Shown: piece after piece, positions 16,890 through 26,096 of the stretch
Numbering within the stretch: the stretch's first letter is position 1
How the letters are laid out: every line of letters begins with the position of its first letter
Assembly (NCBI GenBank): GCA_041740975.1
Contig: JBGSKV010000083.1
Location: 1 to 64,000 of the forward strand
DNA: 64,000 bases
Direction of reading: 5' to 3'
Source: JBGSKV01 sp041740975
Lineage (GTDB): Bacteria > Bdellovibrionota_B > Oligoflexia > Oligoflexales > JALZUQ01
Translations under genes and position numbers: made by a program
The notes under the pieces: model-generated
What the model was told of the DNA's origin: nothing
What the model saw: only the letters and a program-made list of their open reading frames with translations
Database searches by the model: none

Positions 16890-18881
16890 TTAGGTCCCCT
16901 GCGGCAACGCGCCGATACTTCCCAGTCCATGTTTATCTTTATCTTTGGATTCTTTGGCGATGGTTGCTTCGGCCTGTTTATCAGCGGCCTTTTTAGCAAG
17001 GGCTTTTTTCGAAACATTTATGCGATGTTCGTTGTACTCGTCTTCCGTTACGAGAACTTTACCATTCATGATCTCGTTGATCTCGGTACTGTTGAGAACT
17101 TCTTTGACGAGAAGAGCCCAAGCCATATTGTCTAGAATCGTGCGATTTTCGATCAGGGTTTGTTTTGCGTCGTCGTAGCATCGCTGCAAAATCTTGCGAA
17201 CTTCCTCGTCGATAATCTCAGCAATTTTTTCCGAGTAAGGTTTACCCTGACCCATATCTCGACCCATAAAGACTTCACTACTTTCTTTCGCTAATGAAAC
17301 GGGACCGATCTTATCGTTCATACCCCAAGCGCAAACCATCTTACGGGCAATCTCGGTGGCTTTTTTGAGATCGTCACTGGCGCCAGTCGTTTGATGACCG
17401 AAAACAACTTCTTCCGCGGCCTTACCGCCCATAGCGTATTTAATCATACCCTCGGCGTATTCTTTACTAACGCTCAAACGGTCTTCATCAGGCAACAAAA
17501 TCGTTACTCCTAAGGCCTGGCCACGAGGAATAATGGTAATTTTGTGGACGGGGTCGGAGCCGGGAACAAGCTTGGCAACAATGCAGTGGCCAGACTCGTG
17601 GTAAGCCGTGTTTTTCTTGTCTTCGTCGTTCATTATAAGGCTTTTACGTTCTGGCCCCATTAACACTTTGTCTTTTGCAAGTTCCATGTGAACCATATCG
17701 ACAAGTTCACTATCCGTGCGAGCCGCCAACAAAGCCGCTTCGTTCATAAGACTTTCCAAATCGGCACCTGAGAATCCCGGTGTGCCTTTCGCAATTTTTT
17801 CGAGATCAACATCACTGGCAAGAGGCTTATTCTTGGCGTGCACTTTCAAAATACCTTCTCGACCTTTTGCATCTGGTTTCGGAACCATGACGCGGCGATC
17901 AAAACGACCTGGTCTCAAAAGAGCTGGATCCAATACATCCGGGCGGTTCGTCGCGGCTATCAAAATAACGCCTTCGTTTGCTTCGAAGCCGTCCATTTCA
18001 ACGAGAAGTTGGTTAAGGGTTTGTTCGCGTTCATCATGTCCACCACCCATACCGGCTCCGCGGTGACGACCGACCGCATCAATCTCGTCAATAAAGACGA
18101 TGCAGGGTGCGTTTTTCTTAGCTTGGTCAAACATATCGCGGACGCGGCTTGCACCCACACCAACGAACATCTCAACGAAATCGGAGCCCGAAATTGAAAA
18201 GAAGGGAACGCCCGCTTCGCCGGCGATGCCTCTGGCAAGTATTGTTTTTCCAGTTCCTGGCGAGCCCATAAGAAGAACGCCCTTGGGAATGCGGCCACCA
18301 ACTTTTGTGAACTTTTTTGGATCTTTCAAAAAGTCGATGATCTCTTGAACTTCGGCTTTGGCTTCTTCGATCCCTGCGATTTGTTCAAAAGTGATTTTCT
18401 TTTGGTTCTCATGAAGTTTCGCACGGCTCTTGCCAAAAGACATGGCTTTGCCGCCACCGATTTGCAGTTGGCGCATAAAGAAAAAAATCAAAACCATAAG
18501 TAAAATAATGGGAAGGGAATTTCCAAGAAGCGTATGCCACCAACTTGGCTTCACGGGAGCTTCGTAAGTTACGCTAACACCTTGGCCTTCGAGTTCTTTG
18601 CTGTACTGCGGATCGCCAGCGATAGGGCCTTGAGTTTTAAAGCTGCTGTTGTCTTTGCGTAGACCGCGAATGTCACCGTTCTCACTAATGGTAACTTCCG
18701 TAATGCGGTTCGGATCACCTTCCGGCAGTTTCGTTGCGGCAAGAAACTCCGAGTATTTAATTTCCTGAGAGTTTTCGGTCGGATGATTAACAGTTTGAAG
18801 AAGTAAATACCCCAAAAGGCAAAGCACGATAATGACCGTGATGCGCATGCTCTGGTTCTGTTTTTTAGGAGAAAGGTTCAT
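16890..18881 (-). CDS. ftsH: ATP-dependent zinc metalloprotease FtsH
   Basis: 663 residues. Transmembrane helix 1 is at about 13-30, followed by a periplasmic loop and helix 2 at about 121-137. The AAA domain has Walker A GSPGTGKT (206-213), Walker B IVFIDEID (261-268) and the second region of homology RPGRFDRR. The zinc site HESGH is at 428-432. It degrades membrane and regulatory proteins. The tail beyond 630 is Lys/Ala-rich and ends with Gly-Leu-Gly. It overlaps tilS by 4 nt; the tilS-ftsH-folP-glmM order is widespread in bacteria. Confidence 0.97.
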   Translation of the reverse strand: MNLSPKKQNQSMRITVIIVLCLLGYLLLQTVNHPTENSQEIKYSEFLAATKLPEGDPNRITEVTISENGDIRGLRKDNSSFKTQGPIAGDPQYSKELEGQGVSVTYEAPVKPSWWHTLLGNSLPIILLMVLIFFFMRQLQIGGGKAMSFGKSRAKLHENQKKITFEQIAGIEEAKAEVQEIIDFLKDPKKFTKVGGRIPKGVLLMGSPGTGKTILARGIAGEAGVPFFSISGSDFVEMFVGVGASRVRDMFDQAKKNAPCIVFIDEIDAVGRHRGAGMGGGHDEREQTLNQLLVEMDGFEANEGVILIAATNRPDVLDPALLRPGRFDRRVMVPKPDAKGREGILKVHAKNKPLASDVDLEKIAKGTPGFSGADLESLMNEAALLAARTDSELVDMVHMELAKDKVLMGPERKSLIMNDEDKKNTAYHESGHCIVAKLVPGSDPVHKITIIPRGQALGVTILLPDEDRLSVSKEYAEGMIKYAMGGKAAEEVVFGHQTTGASDDLKKATEIARKMVCAWGMNDKIGPVSLAKESSEVFMGRDMGQGKPYSEKIAEIIDEEVRKILQRCYDDAKQTLIENRTILDNMAWALLVKEVLNSTEINEIMNGKVLVTEDEYNEHRINVSKKALAKKAADKQAEATIAKESKDKDKHGLGSIGALPQGT

Positions 18882-19933
18882 AACAAATCCCTCGATATTA
18901 ATGGGCCATCATGAGTGACGGCTTGATTCGGTGTGTGACGCAAAGTCTTAATCTTTGGCTTGAAACTTTTAGACACTGTCTTTGGGGAAACCTGTAAAAA
19001 ATCACCTTTGGCAAAAACTTGGAACCCGTTTTTGAGATAGCGCCGCAAAAAAGTTTTTTGATCGCGCGCACGTAGATCTGACAATATTCCGGTAAGCAAC
19101 CGTCGGCTGAGATGAACGGGTTTGTGATCTTGTTGCTGTAAAAATGCCGACAAAGTTTCCAAAGCTACTCCTGGGGTCAACAATAAGAGATCGGGAATAA
19201 GAATTTGGCTAGAACCGCGAGCGTTGAGCTTATTCAGCAGCTGGCTTCGAGTATACTCGCTCACATCCTGCGCATCCAGTCCTGTTGCCGCGATTCTTCG
19301 ACGTGCGTCCGGGAAGATGGATTCCAATCTGGGCAAGACTTCCTGTCGGATAAAATTCCTACTGTATAGAATACTAGCATTGGAACTGTCCTCGCGATGA
19401 GTCAAACCTAAAGCCCCAGCGTAATTTAAGATCGAAGCCTTGGGCGTCAAGAGCAGCGGCCGATAATAAGGATTGGAGTAGACGCGCATTCCCGCCAAAT
19501 TTCCGGCGCTGCAACCGCGGGCGAGCCTCATAACCACGTTTTCGGCAACATCGTCCTCGTGATGGGCCAGGGCAATGATGAAATTTTCTTCGGCAAATTT
19601 TGCAAAAAAATCATACCGCACTCGGCGGGCCCATTCTTGCACGCTTTCCCCAGTGCGACTTTCTCGCTCAGTCTTATCAACACCATACACATGTAAATTC
19701 AGGTCAAGTTCAGCGCAAACGTCGCGAACAAAAGTTTCGTCCAAGTCGGACTCTTCGCCACGCAATCCAAAATTGACATGCAGCACACAGATTTCAGGGA
19801 ATTCGGTTCGTGCGTTTGCCAGAAGATCGAGTAGCACGCGAGAATCCAACCCACCGGAAAAAGCTACTGCGAGCTTTCGGCCGGCAACGTTTTCAAGTTG
19901 AGCAAGAACTGGTTTTTCGCAAGTTTGGCTCAA
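18878..19933 (-). CDS. tilS: tRNA(Ile)-lysidine synthase TilS
   Basis: 351 residues. It has the N-type ATP pyrophosphatase loop SGGLDS (26-31), LHVNFGLRGEESDLDE and ALAHHEDDVAENVVMRLARG, all typical. It modifies C34 of tRNA-Ile2 to lysidine so that it reads AUA. It is shorter than E. coli TilS (about 430), the C-terminal RNA-binding part being reduced. It overlaps fadD and ftsH by 4 nt. Active lysidine synthesis implies that AUA codons are read as Ile here, which bears on the possible ATA start at 41915. Confidence 0.94.
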   Translation of the reverse strand: MSQTCEKPVLAQLENVAGRKLAVAFSGGLDSRVLLDLLANARTEFPEICVLHVNFGLRGEESDLDETFVRDVCAELDLNLHVYGVDKTERESRTGESVQEWARRVRYDFFAKFAEENFIIALAHHEDDVAENVVMRLARGCSAGNLAGMRVYSNPYYRPLLLTPKASILNYAGALGLTHREDSSNASILYSRNFIRQEVLPRLESIFPDARRRIAATGLDAQDVSEYTRSQLLNKLNARGSSQILIPDLLLLTPGVALETLSAFLQQQDHKPVHLSRRLLTGILSDLRARDQKTFLRRYLKNGFQVFAKGDFLQVSPKTVSKSFKPKIKTLRHTPNQAVTHDGPLISRDLL

Positions 19934-21630
19934 GCGGTTTTCCCTGCAGCAGGAGTTTTTTTCTCGTTTTCGTCCTTAAGATGGCGACGCAAAACTTTGC
20001 CGATGTTCGATTTGGGAAGTTCGGTTTTAAACTCATAAACGCGCGGACGCTTGTAACCCGTGAGGTTTTCACGGCAATGTTCCCGCAATTCCGCTTCCGT
20101 TAGCGAGGGATCTTTTTTGACAACGTACGCCTTAACACTCTCGCCACTTGCTTTGTCTTCGACGCCAATGGCAGCTGCTTCCATGACTTTCGGGTGCATG
20201 CAAAGAACATCTTCGATTTCGTTTGGATAAACATTAAATCCAGAAACAAGGATCATGTCTTTCTTGCGATCGACGATGTAAAAAAATCCATCTTCGTCCA
20301 TCTTCGCCATGTCGCCTGTCCACAGCTCTCCATTCTTAATCGTCTTGGCCGTTTCATCTGGCCTTTGCCAGTATCCCTTCATAACCTGCGGTCCCGAAAT
20401 CACCAGCTCACCGACTTCACCAGCGGGGACGTCTTTGCCGTCTTCCGTAACGATGCGTGAGTTTGTACCAGGAAGAGGAAGGCCAATCGAACCAAGGCGT
20501 TCGCGTCCATCTAGCGGGTTGAGATGAGTGGCTGGGGAAGCTTCCGTTAAACCGAAGCCTTCAATGATATTAAGACCGGTGATTTTTTTGAAACTTTGCG
20601 CAACTTCGCGATGCAAAGCCATGCCGCCAGCTACCGCAAATTGCAACGTCCCCTTGGTGAGATCGCCAAAACCAGGCGAATTATTGAGGGTGTTGTACAA
20701 GGTGCTTACGCCAGTCATAACGGTAATAGGATATTTTTTGAAAACTTTAAGAGTGTTACTAATCGGAATTGGTTTCGGAACAAGCACGATGTGTTGGCCG
20801 CAAAGTAAGAACGTTAAATAATTCACAGTCAAAGCAAAGATATGGTAGAGCGGAAGCGCTGTTAGGACCGTGTGTTTTGCATTTGGAATTTCTTTTTTGA
20901 TGTATTCTTTGACGACTGCGATATCACCCAAAATGTTTCCATGCGTTAGCATCGCGCCTTTGGATACGCCGGTTGTGCCGCCAGTGTACTGAATGACCGC
21001 AAGATCCTCTGGCAAAATCGTTGGCGATTTAAACTCACCGGTGGATTCGAGGCCTGCACGGTACTGGTGAACGGAAATGCTGTGATTAGGCACATTCTGT
21101 TTTTTGATTTTCAGGAGAACCTTCATGAGTTTTCGCTGAAAAAACGGCAAATGATCACCAATCGAAGTCGTGACGACGTTTTTGATTTTGGTGTCTTTGA
21201 TGATATGATCAAGCTTATCAATCAATAAATCTAAGATAATAATGGTTTCTGCACCGCTGTCTTTGAACTGATGAAGCATTTCGCGTTCGGTGTAGAGCGG
21301 ATTGGTATTGACGCAAATGGCACCGACTTTTTGGACGCCGAAGAACACTACCGGAAACTGCATCAGGTTAGGGAGCATAATGGCGACGCGGTCGCCTTTT
21401 TTGATGCCCAGTTCGTTTTGTAAAAAAGCTGCGAAACGAGTGGCATTCTCGTTAAACTCCGTAAATGTCATATGAATATCGAAAAAAGCGATAGGGCAAC
21501 TCATCGCGCGTTTGTCGCCGAAAGTTTGGCAGGCTTTTTGAAGTTGATCGGCGATATGGGTGACTTCTGCAAAATCGACTTTGTCGTGACAACCTTCAGG
21601 ATAGTTTTTTACCCATGGTTTTTGAGACAT
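19930..21630 (-). CDS. fadD: long-chain fatty acid-CoA ligase
   Basis: 566 residues from the ATG at 21630, chosen because GGAGA lies just upstream; an in-frame start 57 bases earlier lacks one. The AMP-binding signature YTGGTTGVSKGAMLTHGN, GYGLTE-like GFGLTEASP, ELWTGDMAKMDEDG and the C-terminal GKVLRR are present. It activates fatty acids with ATP and CoA at the inner membrane. As the first gene of the operon, its upstream region (21631-21758, shared with the divergent pncC) should hold the promoter for all nine genes. Confidence 0.93.
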   Translation of the reverse strand: MSQKPWVKNYPEGCHDKVDFAEVTHIADQLQKACQTFGDKRAMSCPIAFFDIHMTFTEFNENATRFAAFLQNELGIKKGDRVAIMLPNLMQFPVVFFGVQKVGAICVNTNPLYTEREMLHQFKDSGAETIIILDLLIDKLDHIIKDTKIKNVVTTSIGDHLPFFQRKLMKVLLKIKKQNVPNHSISVHQYRAGLESTGEFKSPTILPEDLAVIQYTGGTTGVSKGAMLTHGNILGDIAVVKEYIKKEIPNAKHTVLTALPLYHIFALTVNYLTFLLCGQHIVLVPKPIPISNTLKVFKKYPITVMTGVSTLYNTLNNSPGFGDLTKGTLQFAVAGGMALHREVAQSFKKITGLNIIEGFGLTEASPATHLNPLDGRERLGSIGLPLPGTNSRIVTEDGKDVPAGEVGELVISGPQVMKGYWQRPDETAKTIKNGELWTGDMAKMDEDGFFYIVDRKKDMILVSGFNVYPNEIEDVLCMHPKVMEAAAIGVEDKASGESVKAYVVKKDPSLTEAELREHCRENLTGYKRPRVYEFKTELPKSNIGKVLRRHLKDENEKKTPAAGKTA

Positions 21631-21758
21631 GCTTTCTCCGCATTCTAGGTTATAGGGATACTCAAGAGTTCTCGGCCTTGTGTTCAATAAAATGAGTGTT
21701 TTTATACAATAAAATCAGTAAAATTTTAAATTGAGATAGTGATTTAAGGTGGTTCCCT

Positions 21759-22259
21759 ATGTACTCAATGACCCATCCTCTCGAACTTGCGTCCATCCAC
21801 GCAGAACTCCTTCGTCGCCAGCTGTCGCTTGCCACAGCTGAAAGTTGTACTGGAGGGCTTTTAGCCGTGCTTTTCACGGAATTATCAGGAAGCTCTGCTT
21901 ATTATTTGGGTGGAGTGGCGAGTTACTCGAATCACTCGAAGAACAAGTGGCTTGGCGTTAGCCGCGACATGCTGTCTGAATTTGGGGCAGTCTCAGAGCC
22001 AGTTGCCAAGCAAATGGCCTCCGGAGTCTGCGTCGGGCTGGGCGCCGATTTTGGCGTGTCACTGACTGGAATTGCCGGACCGGGCGGGGGTTCGGCGAGT
22101 AAGCCAGTAGGGACGGTATGGTGTGGATTGAGTTATCATGGAGAAGTCGCAGCATACCTTTTGGAATGTCAGGGAGATCGTCAAGCGATCAGATCACAAG
22201 CTATGCAGGGCGCCGTCAAGTTGCTTCGCAGCTGGATGGATTGCCACCTAAAGAATTAA
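21759..22259 (+). CDS. pncC: nicotinamide-nucleotide amidase (CinA C-terminal domain)
   Basis: 166 residues matching the stand-alone CinA C-terminal domain: TAESCTGG near residue 31, YYLGGVASYSN, GVSLTGIAGPGGG and KPVGTVW. It deamidates nicotinamide mononucleotide to nicotinate mononucleotide for NAD recycling. AAGGTGG six bases before the ATG supports the start. It is divergent from fadD and followed 13 bases later by lolA. Confidence 0.93.
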   Translation: MYSMTHPLELASIHAELLRRQLSLATAESCTGGLLAVLFTELSGSSAYYLGGVASYSNHSKNKWLGVSRDMLSEFGAVSEPVAKQMASGVCVGLGADFGVSLTGIAGPGGGSASKPVGTVWCGLSYHGEVAAYLLECQGDRQAIRSQAMQGAVKLLRSWMDCHLKN

Positions 22260-22272
22260 CGGAGAAATAATC

Positions 22273-22968
22273 ATGTCGAATGTTCGCAACATACTTTTCG
22301 TTTTTGTCGTTGGTTTCTTATCGACGACGCTACATGCGCAAACCACGACTAAAGAGCCTACAGTTGTTGGCAAAACTGCTCTGAAGCCGATGACGATGGA
22401 AGATGTCAGCAAGCTTCAAGAAAGTTTCAAACACGCGCAGCATATCAAAGTTGATTTTGATATGGTTCAGTCGCGAAAACTACGCAAAACACCGATTAAA
22501 AAACAAGGTACCGCTCAGTTTGCTAAGCCAAATATGTTTTTGTGGAACCTAGAAACTGCGCCTCAATCTATTCAGATTTTTGATGGCAAAACCTTCACTC
22601 GGTATTCTCCCGAAAAACAAGAAGCGCAGATTTTCTCTGCAAAAGGCGAGGAGTTCCGTTCTGTCGCGCGATTGATCGACATGGTTTTGGATTTTGGCGC
22701 ACTCTTGAAAGACTACAATATCGTTTCCAAAAATTGGCAAGACTCTATGGCCAAGCTGGTCTTAAGGCCGAAAGCTGGGGATTCCGATATACGAGAAGTA
22801 GAGCTTGCGGTTTCATCACAATTTAGCTTTGTGCGAAACATCAAAATGCATTTTCACTCTGGAAACACCACCGAAATCACATTTAAAAACTTGGCTCGCC
22901 AAAAACTCGATCCCAAAGTTTTTGCGTTTCATGTTCCTAAAGGCGTGAAAGTCATTGATATCAAATAA
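22273..22968 (+). CDS. lolA: outer-membrane lipoprotein carrier protein LolA
   Basis: 231 residues. A signal peptide (1-22, ending LHAQ) precedes a LolA fold: VDFDMVQSRKLRK, GTAQFAKPNMFLWNLE, IQIFDGKTFTRYSPEKQEAQIF, then FKNLARQKLDPKVFAFHVPKG, which matches the family's C-terminal F.F..P.G motif. It carries lipoproteins across the periplasm from LolCDE to the outer membrane, which fits the abundance of lipoproteins in the window. GGAGAAATAATC precedes the ATG. Confidence 0.9.
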   Translation: MSNVRNILFVFVVGFLSTTLHAQTTTKEPTVVGKTALKPMTMEDVSKLQESFKHAQHIKVDFDMVQSRKLRKTPIKKQGTAQFAKPNMFLWNLETAPQSIQIFDGKTFTRYSPEKQEAQIFSAKGEEFRSVARLIDMVLDFGALLKDYNIVSKNWQDSMAKLVLRPKAGDSDIREVELAVSSQFSFVRNIKMHFHSGNTTEITFKNLARQKLDPKVFAFHVPKGVKVIDIK

Positions 22969-23557
22969 AACGATTTTCATTTTTATCTTTGCGTTTGGCA
23001 TCGGCTTGTCATCGTGCCGAGTGAGGCAAGAAACTCCGTCCAACGTGCAAGCCTCGGAGTTTGGCCTGGCGGATTTCGCCGGTCGTTACGAACTCCTGAA
23101 TCCTAAGTTTGCGATCCATAAAAACAGCAAAGAGCTAAGTGACTTCAAAGCTGAAATCACGGTAGACGGAAAGAATGTCGTGCTAAACGCCAATTTCTCG
23201 GCAAAAAGCTCGCCAGTGACAGATATTGCGCAAGGCGCGATTTTTTCGGCCGATGTTGAGGGCAAAATGACCGGCCAAATCTTTCGCAAAGGAAGTGATT
23301 CTTTCAAGGGAATGAGCGCCAGCGTCGAACGAAAAATAACAACAATGGCCTCTCTTTCGGGACGAAAGATCACGCAAGTGCAACATGTTTTTACACGTCC
23401 TTTTTTGTGGGATGATAAAGAAAGTTGGCAGTTTTTTCAGTTAGTGCAGGTTTCGTTGACACTCAATGGGCGGCACTTGCTTTTCGTAAGAAGCGTTTAT
23501 GATTCAGCAAAGACGCAAACCGAATACACGGAACTGCATTTTAGTAAAAACATTTGA
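22955..23557 (+). CDS. lipoprotein, unknown function, coupled to lolA
   Basis: 200 residues with a TTG start at 22955 that overlaps the lolA 3' end by 14 bases. The lipoprotein signal is MISNKTIFIF...GLSSC (Cys at about 21). The mature part begins with SEFGLADFAGRYEL and is predicted beta-rich, with alternating polar and hydrophobic strands, perhaps a small barrel such as a lipocalin-like or META-like fold; this is a guess from pattern. The tight coupling suggests a role with lolA or co-expression only. Confidence 0.6.
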   Translation: MISNKTIFIFIFAFGIGLSSCRVRQETPSNVQASEFGLADFAGRYELLNPKFAIHKNSKELSDFKAEITVDGKNVVLNANFSAKSSPVTDIAQGAIFSADVEGKMTGQIFRKGSDSFKGMSASVERKITTMASLSGRKITQVQHVFTRPFLWDDKESWQFFQLVQVSLTLNGRHLLFVRSVYDSAKTQTEYTELHFSKNI

Positions 23558-23741
23558 CGATATCTGCATAGACCAAAATAATGACACACCGACCATAAAA
23601 ACGTCGATGTCTAAGTAACCTGCAATTTCTCTCTATCTATCTAAAATCAATACCAAATAAAGTGTAAAGTTTTTGCACGCCCAGCCGATAACTCCTGACA
23701 GTAGTGAACAACTCATAGACGGCCTGTCGGTGGGAGGAATG

Positions 23742-25298
23742 ATGTCTCAAGAATTACAGTGGGATAATTTTGACGAAATGCATGTGATCAAGCGTCTGCG
23801 TGAACTCGTGGGTCGTTGGTGGCAAGTGCAGATAAACTTTACAGACAATACAGGTTTCTTACGCGGTGTGCCGGAGGGTAAATTCTTCGCTCCGCTCAAT
23901 CCGGTCTGCCAAGCCATCACGGCTTCCGATCGTGGCTTTAGTGATTGCGTGAAAGATGCGCGCAAGACAACAGTCGATTCGATGGGCGCAAAAACGGCGC
24001 GCGTGTTTCGTTGTTCTTCGGGATTCTCTTCGATTGCTGTTCCCATCAAAATGGGAAAATCATATATGGGTTGCGTATACGGTGACGGTTTTATCGTTTC
24101 CGAAACAGCGGCCGCACAAAAAGCCCTCATTGAAAACTACCTCAGCCGTATTCTTCCAGAAAGAGCTGCCGAGCTCACGCAACAACTCGATACGTTACCC
24201 GTGTTAAGCGAAAGAGACGTCGAATATCTCACTGAGCTTGTCACGATCGTCGTGGATGAGATTGTGGATTTGCACGGTAGTTTGTCTGAGCAGCGCAGAA
24301 AAATCGATCAACTCAGCGGCGCACTCAATACTCGTTATGGCTTTGATCAAATGATCGGTAAATCAGCTCCGATGCAGGAACTCTATCACTTGTTAGAGCG
24401 CATTGCGGATTCTGATTCGACGATTTTGGTTCAGGGTGAAAACGGAACGGGTAAGGAACTGATCGCCAAGGCGCTTCACTATAACTCTCGCCGAAAAAAT
24501 AACGCTTTCTTGACCGTCAACTGCGGTGCCTTTAACGAAAATCTCTTGGAGTCCGAACTCTTCGGTCACGTCAAAGGGTCATTCACCGGAGCTGCGAAAG
24601 ATAAGAAGGGTTTGTTTGAGGCGGCTGACCGTGGAACTTTGTTCCTCGATGAGATCGGCGAAACGACTATGTCGATGCAGGTTAAGCTTCTTCGCGTCTT
24701 GCAAGAAGGAACCTTCACACCAGTGGGAAGCACACGCCAACAAAAGGCCAACGTCCGCGTCCTTGCGGCGACCAACCGCGACCTCGTGAAGATGGTCAAA
24801 GACGGCTCGTTTCGCGAAGACTTGTACTATCGTTTGAACGTTATCAACGTCGTGGTTCCGCCACTTCGTAAGCGCAAAGACGACATTCCGATGCTTGTGG
24901 ACCATTTTTTGGCGCAGTTTGCCCGCAATGAAAAAGAGAAAAAGGCACTGAGCCAAGATTGTATGGAGACTTTACTCGATCATGAATGGCCGGGTAACGT
25001 CCGCGAACTAGAAAACGAAATCGAACGCCTTTGCGTTTTGGCCGGTAACGATAAAGAACTGAAAGCTGATCTTTTGTCGCCACGGATTCGCGAAGCGACG
25101 CAAGGAAGTTTTCCAGGGCTACGCGTCCACGGCAAACTCAAGGATGCGATCGAGCAACTAGAAATGCAGTTGATTCGGGACGGCCTCGAAAGAACGGGCT
25201 GGAACAAATCCAAACTCGCCAAGGAACTGGGTATTAGTCGCGCAGGTTTGATTATGAAAGTTGAGAAGTATAATCTTGAGAAGCGAAAAATAGGCTAA
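23742..25298 (+). CDS. sigma-54 dependent activator with N-terminal PocR domain
   Basis: About 518 residues from the ATG at 23742; GGGAGG four bases upstream decides the start, although the frame is open from a TTG at 23673. The first 165 residues fit a PocR sensor (FTDNTGFLRGVPEGKFFAPLNP, CVKDARK, CSSGFSSIAVPI, with several conserved Cys). The AAA+ domain follows: Walker A GENGTGKE, ELFGHVKGSFTGA (the sigma-54 contact loop, GSFTGA instead of GAFTGA), Walker B GTLFLDEIGE, and WPGNVRELEN. A Fis-type HTH ends it (WNKSKLAKELGISRAGLI). It should activate sigma-54 promoters in response to a small ligand. Two candidate promoters occur in this window (27063 and 45232). Confidence 0.92.
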   Translation: MSQELQWDNFDEMHVIKRLRELVGRWWQVQINFTDNTGFLRGVPEGKFFAPLNPVCQAITASDRGFSDCVKDARKTTVDSMGAKTARVFRCSSGFSSIAVPIKMGKSYMGCVYGDGFIVSETAAAQKALIENYLSRILPERAAELTQQLDTLPVLSERDVEYLTELVTIVVDEIVDLHGSLSEQRRKIDQLSGALNTRYGFDQMIGKSAPMQELYHLLERIADSDSTILVQGENGTGKELIAKALHYNSRRKNNAFLTVNCGAFNENLLESELFGHVKGSFTGAAKDKKGLFEAADRGTLFLDEIGETTMSMQVKLLRVLQEGTFTPVGSTRQQKANVRVLAATNRDLVKMVKDGSFREDLYYRLNVINVVVPPLRKRKDDIPMLVDHFLAQFARNEKEKKALSQDCMETLLDHEWPGNVRELENEIERLCVLAGNDKELKADLLSPRIREATQGSFPGLRVHGKLKDAIEQLEMQLIRDGLERTGWNKSKLAKELGISRAGLIMKVEKYNLEKRKIG

Positions 25299-25306
25299 TA
25301 AAAGTC

Positions 25307-25651
25307 TTAGTGATCATCTTTGAGATGCTTTTTCAGGGTGTACTCGACTGTTTTCAGTCTGAGGTCGTGTTGTTCAGCAATTGTCGCAAGATCACCGAAC
25401 ATTTCGTTTCTTTTTATAGTCGGCGTAATCAACTCAATAAGTGTATTCATTTTTGAATTTGTATTTTCAAGAACAAGGCCCATTTCATGGGTTCTTTCTT
25501 TAAGATCAAATAAGCTATTGTCGACTGATTCGAGCCTCGATTCGATGGAAGTGAATTTTTCGTCATGAAATGAGAGAGTTTTTTGAATGCTTTTAACGGA
25601 TTTATTCGAATCGATTAATTTATTAATTCTTGAAACTGTCAAAATAGTCAT
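25307..25651 (-). CDS. small coiled-coil protein, unknown
   Basis: 114 residues, almost wholly heptad-like, with many Lys, Glu, Ser and Leu. Its start (SRINKLIDSN) and end (RLKTVEYTLKKHLKD) resemble those of the protein at 35166-35486 (KKINEIIDNN and RVKSLEYVVKKNVTD), so the two look like diverged members of one family. The start ATG overlaps the stop of the upstream frame by 4 nt (ATGA). It is convergent with the PocR regulator (9 bases apart) and lies beside a repeat cluster. Confidence 0.6.
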   Translation of the reverse strand: MTILTVSRINKLIDSNKSVKSIQKTLSFHDEKFTSIESRLESVDNSLFDLKERTHEMGLVLENTNSKMNTLIELITPTIKRNEMFGDLATIAEQHDLRLKTVEYTLKKHLKDDH

Positions 25652-25971
25652 AATCTCGCCTTTATTAAAAGCATTGTCGGGGAATCTGGGCTGTATTTTT
25701 TTCCTAACCTGTCAGCCATTGATCTTATTTCATCTTTTGTAAGCGAATCAAGAGTAACCGGAAGCAAGCGCAGTAGAAGCTCATCTAGTTTTCTAAGAGT
25801 TTCCTTGTATCTAAGTATAGATTCTTCAGACCAATAATCTGTACGTTGCGAAGTGGAAGGTATGATAGGTTCCAAAGTATTTGACCTCTTGAAATTTGAC
25901 TGAGAGATTATCCTAAGGAAGTCTGTTTGTGCCGACAAGTGGACATTAAAAAATCCAATAAAAGTCGCCAA
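25648..25971 (-). CDS. small protein upstream of coiled-coil gene, unknown
   Basis: 107 residues from a TTG start; the true start is uncertain and may be further in. The core (WSEESILRYKETLRKLDELL...) is helical and charged. Its stop overlaps the next gene's ATG by 4 nt, a sign of a real translationally coupled pair. A pair of small genes such as this could be a toxin-antitoxin-like or phage-derived unit, but no motif supports that. Confidence 0.45.
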   Translation of the reverse strand: MATFIGFFNVHLSAQTDFLRIISQSNFKRSNTLEPIIPSTSQRTDYWSEESILRYKETLRKLDELLLRLLPVTLDSLTKDEIRSMADRLGKKYSPDSPTMLLIKARL

Positions 25972-26096
25972 CTGACTTTTGCATATTTTTTGGGAGTATT
26001 CTCAATCGATTTGAGATGCGCCAGAATCTGCACTTCCGCGCGGAAGTAAAATATTGATCAGCCGCCAAGCGACCTTGTTGTCCTGAGCAAATCAAT

